Origin: Gammaproteobacteria bacterium
Lineage (GTDB): Bacteria > Pseudomonadota > Gammaproteobacteria > Pseudomonadales > Halomonadaceae
NCBI GenBank assembly: GCA_023485185.1
Contig: JAMCZP010000273.1
Span: forward strand, 7,136-17,901
Direction of reading: 5' to 3'
Length of the DNA stretch: 10,766 bases
Every line of letters begins with the position of its first letter. Positions within the stretch are counted from its first letter, which is position 1. The translations under genes and the position numbers were made by a program. This document shows, in pieces, positions 8,060 to 10,766 of the stretch. A model generated the notes under the pieces. It searched no databases. It was not told the DNA's origin and saw nothing but the letters and a program-made list of their open reading frames with translations.

Positions 8060-9399
8060 ATGGTATCTCCAGAAGCGTTTTTGGGGGCCGACTTAGGTGC
8101 GGCTAGAGGCGTTTTGTCAGCTGTTTTCACTGCCAGCAGTGCGAGCGCTTGGCGCATGATGGTGGTGGCTAGCTGGGTTTTTGGCTGCGGCGCTTCTGCC
8201 CGGCTCTCAACGCCCTGGGGAGTGCGCCATAGCAGCCAAGCTGCATTTTGGTCGCTGCCAAAGCCGAGGCCCGCTTGAGATACGTCGTTGGCGACGATCA
8301 TATCCAATCCTTTGCGTGTGAGCTTATCGTTTGCGTAGCGCTCAATCTCTTGGGTTTCGGCGGCAAAACCCACCACTAGCGGACGCTGCCCAACGGGTAG
8401 CGCTGCCACGCTGGCAATAATGTCGGGGTTTTTGATCAGCGTTAAGGTCAGTGTATCGCTATCGTCCTGCTTTTTGAGTTTGTGCTCAGAGGGGGCTGCT
8501 GCACGATAGTCAGCGACCGCCGCGCAGCCGATAAACAGTGCTGCTTGAGGCGCTTGACGCTGCGCCTCCGCATGCATCTGCTCGGCAGACTCTATATCAA
8601 TCCGGGTAACACCCTGGGGTGTAGCTAGGTTAACCGGCCCGCTGATCAGTGTGACCCTGGCACCTTCAGCCACCGCTGCTGCGGCCAATGCAAAGCCCAT
8701 TTTTCCCGAACTGTGATTGGAAATATAACGCACCGGATCCAGCGGCTCCCGAGTAGGTCCGGCGGTGATGACGATATGAGGAGCAGAGCTGTTACCAGAG
8801 GCGCCAGAGGCGTCGGGTCTCGGGGGTGCAAATAACGCCATCACCGCACTGAAAATCTCTTCAGGCTCGCTCATACGGCCAGGCCCCACATCGCCACAGG
8901 CTTGATCACCGGCGGCGGGGCCTATCTGCTGCCAGCCATCTTGCTGCAATTGCTCTATGTTGCGCTGAGTAGCGACATGATTCCACATGGCTTGGTTCAT
9001 CGCCGGGGCAATCAGTTTGGGTGCCTCAGAGGCCAAGCAGAGCGTAGTGAGCAGGTCATCGGCCATGCCGTGCACCAAACGAGCGATTAAGTCGGCGGTG
9101 GCCGGGGCGATCAGCACTAAGTCCGCCCAACGCGCTAACTCAATATGGCCCATGCCAGCTTCGGCTTCAGGGTCGAGCAAGGACGTCCGTACCGGTTCGC
9201 CAGAAAGCGCCTGTAGTGTGAGCGGGGTAATGAAAGCCTGAGCGCCCTTGGTCATCACTACACGTACTTCGCAGCCTGCCTGCTTGAGCAGGCGCATAAG
9301 CAATGCGCTTTTATAGGCAGCGATACCCGCGCTAACACCGAGTAGCACCCGTTTGCCAGCTAGCGTCGAAGCGCTTGTCGCGTTAACAGCTGAGGTCAT
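8056..9399 (-). CDS. coaBC: Bifunctional CoaBC, phosphopantothenoylcysteine synthetase/decarboxylase
   Basis: Two consecutive steps of coenzyme A synthesis: CTP-dependent joining of 4'-phosphopantothenate to cysteine (CoaB), then flavin-dependent decarboxylation (CoaC). Numbering from the chosen start (447 aa), the CoaC half (about 14-195) has [11 protein letters not shown] (21-31), active-site His85 in [14 protein letters not shown] (132-135) and the catalytic Cys168 in [11 protein letters not shown] Ser/Gly/Ala/Pro linker (about 190-205) leads to Coa[21 protein letters not shown] (211-230) followed by SGKMG, AAVADY (293-298), KLKK (307-310), NPDI (324-327) and GFAAET (344-349). The C-terminal 25 residues are a low-complexity Lys/Ala tail. 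An in-frame ATG at 9480 would add 27 residues of un-family-like composition (Trp, Cys, His rich), so 9399 (MTSAVNATS) is preferred. The Shine-Dalgarno there is weak (GGA 11 bases upstream). Confidence 0.94.
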   Translation of the reverse strand: MTSAVNATSASTLAGKRVLLGVSAGIAAYKSALLMRLLKQAGCEVRVVMTKGAQAFITPLTLQALSGEPVRTSLLDPEAEAGMGHIELARWADLVLIAPATADLIARLVHGMADDLLTTLCLASEAPKLIAPAMNQAMWNHVATQRNIEQLQQDGWQQIGPAAGDQACGDVGPGRMSEPEEIFSAVMALFAPPRPDASGASGNSSAPHIVITAGPTREPLDPVRYISNHSSGKMGFALAAAAVAEGARVTLISGPVNLATPQGVTRIDIESAEQMHAEAQRQAPQAALFIGCAAVADYRAAAPSEHKLKKQDDSDTLTLTLIKNPDIIASVAALPVGQRPLVVGFAAETQEIERYANDKLTRKGLDMIVANDVSQAGLGFGSDQNAAWLLWRTPQGVESRAEAPQPKTQLATTIMRQALALLAVKTADKTPLAAPKSAPKNASGDTI

Positions 9400-9542
9400 G
9401 GTCAATGATCCACATCGTCGTTCGTGAGGAGGCTTACCATACCATTGGCACTTCCAATTTGGCATATTGAGGGCAAACAAGGGTAAGCTAGGTTTAATGA
9501 GGCTTGTTTAGCTGCTATGGGTGAGCAACACAGGGAGGGGCG
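9400..9542. promoter_or_regulatory. coaBC/radC divergent intergenic region
   Basis: This 143-bp spacer separates two divergent starts and must hold promoters for the leftward coaBC-dut-algC-argB-slmA block and for radC. A weak rightward candidate is TTGAGG (9466-9471), 16 bp, TAGGTT (9488-9493). I see no convincing leftward promoter. GGGAGGGG (9533-9540) is the strong, rather close Shine-Dalgarno of radC. Confidence 0.5.
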
Positions 9543-10217
9543 ATGGGGATCAATCACTGGCCGGAGGGTGAGCGGCCTCGAGAAAAATTATTAAACGCAG
9601 GTGCCCAGGCGCTTTCAGACGCGGAACTGCTGGCAATTTTTTTGCGCGTCGGTGTGCAGGGGCGCTCAGCAGTTGACTTGGCGCGGGATTTGCTCGGCAG
9701 TTTCGGTGGTCTGCGCCAACTGCTGGAAGCCGACCAGCAAAGCTTTTGCGCTGCGCGTGGGTTGGGGAGTGCTAAGTACGCCCAGCTTCAGGCAACGCTC
9801 GAGTTATCGCGCCGCCATTTGGCGAGCCAACTGGCGCGTGGCAATGCGCTGACATCGCCTGCCTTGGTGCGTCACTACTTGAGTTCTCAGTTGCGTCATT
9901 TAGGCCATGAAGAGTTTGCAGTGCTTTTTTTGGATACTCAGCACCGAATTATTCGCTATGAATCCCTGTTTCGCGGTACCCTAGACAGCGCATCTGTTTA
10001 CCCTCGCGAAGTTGCCAAGCGCGCATTAGAATTGAGCGCTGGTGCCGTTATCTTAGCTCACAACCACCCTTCTGGCGTGGCCGAGCCAAGCGATGCTGAT
10101 CGACGTATCACGGAACGCTTGAAAGACGCTCTCGCTCTTTTTGAAGTGCGCGTGTTGGATCATTTTGTGGTGGGGGATGGAGAAGTGGTCTCTTTTGCTG
10201 AGCGCGGCTGGCTATAA
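9543..10217 (+). CDS. radC: RadC family JAB/MPN-domain protein
   Basis: Family named after an E. coli radiation-sensitivity allele that was later reassigned to recG; its true function is not settled, so DNA repair should not be assumed. The 224-residue protein has an N-terminal UPF0758 domain with helix-hairpin-helix character (about 20-90; [15 protein letters not shown] at 23-37, [12 protein letters not shown] at 71-82) and a C-terminal JAMM/MPN+ metalloprotease-like domain (about 102-224). The zinc motif is complete: HNHPSG with H173 and H175, then PSDAD (182-186) supplying Ser183 and Asp186. [13 protein letters not shown] (145-157), the conserved segment before the metal site, is also present. 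Full family length. It is monocistronic by layout: a strong Shine-Dalgarno before, a terminator 50 bp after. It neighbours coaBC and rpmBG as in E. coli. Confidence 0.96.
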   Translation: MGINHWPEGERPREKLLNAGAQALSDAELLAIFLRVGVQGRSAVDLARDLLGSFGGLRQLLEADQQSFCAARGLGSAKYAQLQATLELSRRHLASQLARGNALTSPALVRHYLSSQLRHLGHEEFAVLFLDTQHRIIRYESLFRGTLDSASVYPREVAKRALELSAGAVILAHNHPSGVAEPSDADRRITERLKDALALFEVRVLDHFVVGDGEVVSFAERGWL

Positions 10218-10266
10218 GCAGAACCGGCGCGTAGTGCATTGCGCTGCATTGTCTAAATGAAATGAG

Positions 10267-10293
10267 CAAAAAGGCGTTCTTTCAGCCTTTTTG
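10267..10293. terminator. Intrinsic terminator after radC
   Basis: CAAAAAGGC (10267-10275) pairs with GCCTTTTTG (10285-10293) around a 9-base loop. The T-run is in the 3' arm, and a second T-rich stretch GGGTTTTGC follows. The A-run on the other side makes it potentially bidirectional. It separates radC from the ribosomal protein operon. Confidence 0.82.
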
Positions 10294-10304
10294 GTGGGTT
10301 TTGC

Positions 10305-10333
10305 TTGCTGCAAGCCGGGTGCTCTGGTATAAA
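10305..10333 (+). promoter_or_regulatory. Extended -10 promoter of rpmBG
   Basis: TTGCTG (10305-10310), a 17-bp spacer and TATAAA (10328-10333), preceded by TG one base away (TGGTATAAA), make a good extended -10 sigma-70 promoter. Transcription would begin near 10340, giving an rpmB leader of about 135 bases. A small inverted repeat GCTTG-CTG-CAAGC (10303-10315) covers the -35 box. Confidence 0.75.
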
Positions 10334-10339
10334 GTGCCA

Positions 10340-10475
10340 CCTTTAAACTTGGGTTGAATAACGGATTTGGATAAAGCTTGGCGGTTAACGGCGCCGATAC
10401 CTTCCCTGCTCCGGTTTGCCCGACAGTTTTGAACACTCAGGTAATTATATCCTGGCCAAGCAGTTGGAGGCTCTA
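10340..10475 (+). promoter_or_regulatory. Long 5' leader of the rpmB-rpmG mRNA
   Basis: If the promoter at 10305-10333 is used, about 135 untranslated bases precede rpmB. They contain no ORF I believe; the in-frame upstream ATG at 10416 would give L28 a 20-residue extension that the family lacks. The palindrome CGGCGCCG lies near 10389. I recognise no known riboswitch or ribosomal protein leader. Confidence 0.4.
10466..10470 (+). promoter_or_regulatory. Shine-Dalgarno that sets the rpmB start
   Basis: GGAGG five bases before the ATG at 10476. It fixes the start there, not at the in-frame ATG at 10416. Confidence 0.88.
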
Positions 10476-10712
10476 ATGTCCAAAGTATGTCAGGTTACCG
10501 GCAAGCGTCCGGTAACTGGAAATAACGTTTCACACTCCCAGCGTAAGACACGTCGTCGTTTCTTGCCAAATCTGCACACTCACCGTTTTTGGGTTGAGTC
10601 TGAAAACCGCTTCGTCAAGCTGCGTGTTTCCACTAAAGGAATGCGCATCATCGACAAGAAAGGTATCGACACAGTTTTGGTTGCTATTCGTAAGCGTGGC
10701 GACGCTATCTAA
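10476..10712 (+). CDS. rpmB: 50S ribosomal protein L28
   Basis: Small basic protein of the large ribosomal subunit. The 78 residues equal the E. coli length. Recognised by [20 protein letters not shown] at the N-terminus, then [20 protein letters not shown] (26-45) and [20 protein letters not shown] (49-68). The middle is almost a match to the bacterial L28 consensus, so identity is certain. It is followed 38 bp later by rpmG (L33), the usual rpmBG operon. Codons 7-14 contain a perfect 8-bp inverted repeat (10494-10516), described separately. Confidence 0.98.
   Translation: MSKVCQVTGKRPVTGNNVSHSQRKTRRRFLPNLHTHRFWVESENRFVKLRVSTKGMRIIDKKGIDTVLVAIRKRGDAI
10494..10516 (+). repeat. Perfect hairpin inside the start of rpmB
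   Basis: GTTACCGG (10494-10501), 7-base loop, CCGGTAAC (10509-10516). It begins 18 bases after the start of the rpmB ATG. The arms fall in codons for the conserved peptide VTGKRPVTG, so coding constraint explains part of it, but the wobble positions also pair. Confidence 0.7.
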
Positions 10713-10750
10713 GACAGCATTTGGGCCAAGCCTATTGGGAGAGTTAAACC

Positions 10751-10766
10751 ATGCGCGATAAAATCA
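10751..10766 (+). CDS. rpmG: 50S ribosomal protein L33, first codons only
   Basis: ATG at 10751 followed by codons for Arg-Asp-Lys-Ile and one more base before the window ends. MRDKI is the usual L33 beginning in Halomonas-like bacteria, and the site lies 38 bp after rpmB, where rpmG belongs. GGGAG at 10737-10741 is a suitable Shine-Dalgarno nine bases upstream. Only five codons are visible, so the call rests on position as much as sequence. Confidence 0.85.

Noticed and set aside
10212..10436. A minus-strand 74-codon ORF in the radC-rpmB gap
   Set aside because: It crosses the radC terminator and the rpmB promoter, has no ribosome binding site, and shows no recognisable protein features.

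Overview
This is an ordinary core-genome segment of a gammaproteobacterium. Several traits point to the Halomonas/Vreelandella group (Oceanospirillales): moderate-to-high GC, the gene order coaBC-dut-algC-argB as in Pseudomonas but with slmA attached behind argB, L33 beginning MRDKI, and an FtsY with a long acidic Pro-Glu domain. The taxonomic call is inference from protein flavour and synteny; no database was searched.

Layout. Positions 1-200 (-) hold the start of rsmD, cut by the window edge. Divergent from it is ftsY-ftsE-ftsX (291-3366, +), with both junctions overlapping by ATGA, so secretion targeting (FtsY) and septal peptidoglycan hydrolase control (FtsEX) are translationally coupled. 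After a 177-bp AT-rich gap comes rpoH (3544-4427, +), the heat-shock sigma factor. The gap carries a candidate sigma-E-type promoter and a perfect 8-bp inverted repeat. A bidirectional terminator (4461-4500) separates rpoH from a leftward gene block. In transcription order that block is coaBC (9399-8056), dut (8059-7601), algC (7561-6176), argB (6070-5171) and slmA (5151-4543), covering CoA synthesis, dUTP removal, hexose-phosphate isomerisation, arginine synthesis and nucleoid occlusion. Divergent from coaBC is radC (9543-10217, +), closed by its own terminator. Then follow a good extended -10 promoter, rpmB (L28), and the first codons of rpmG (L33).

The most important observation is technical. 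The reading frame of rpoH is broken by 17 extra bases, and the sequence there (4238-4255) is an exact 18-base match to the start of the Illumina TruSeq adapter that follows read-2 inserts. Removing 17 bases restores a complete 288-residue RpoH. The frameshift is therefore almost certainly an assembly artefact, and the annotated truncated sigma factor should not be believed.

I looked for an undescribed system on both strands and found none. There are no mobile elements, CRISPR arrays, tRNA or rRNA genes, and no unexplained gene-free stretch over 300 bases (the longest is about 258 bases, 10218-10475). The remaining findings are modest regulatory or low-complexity observations.
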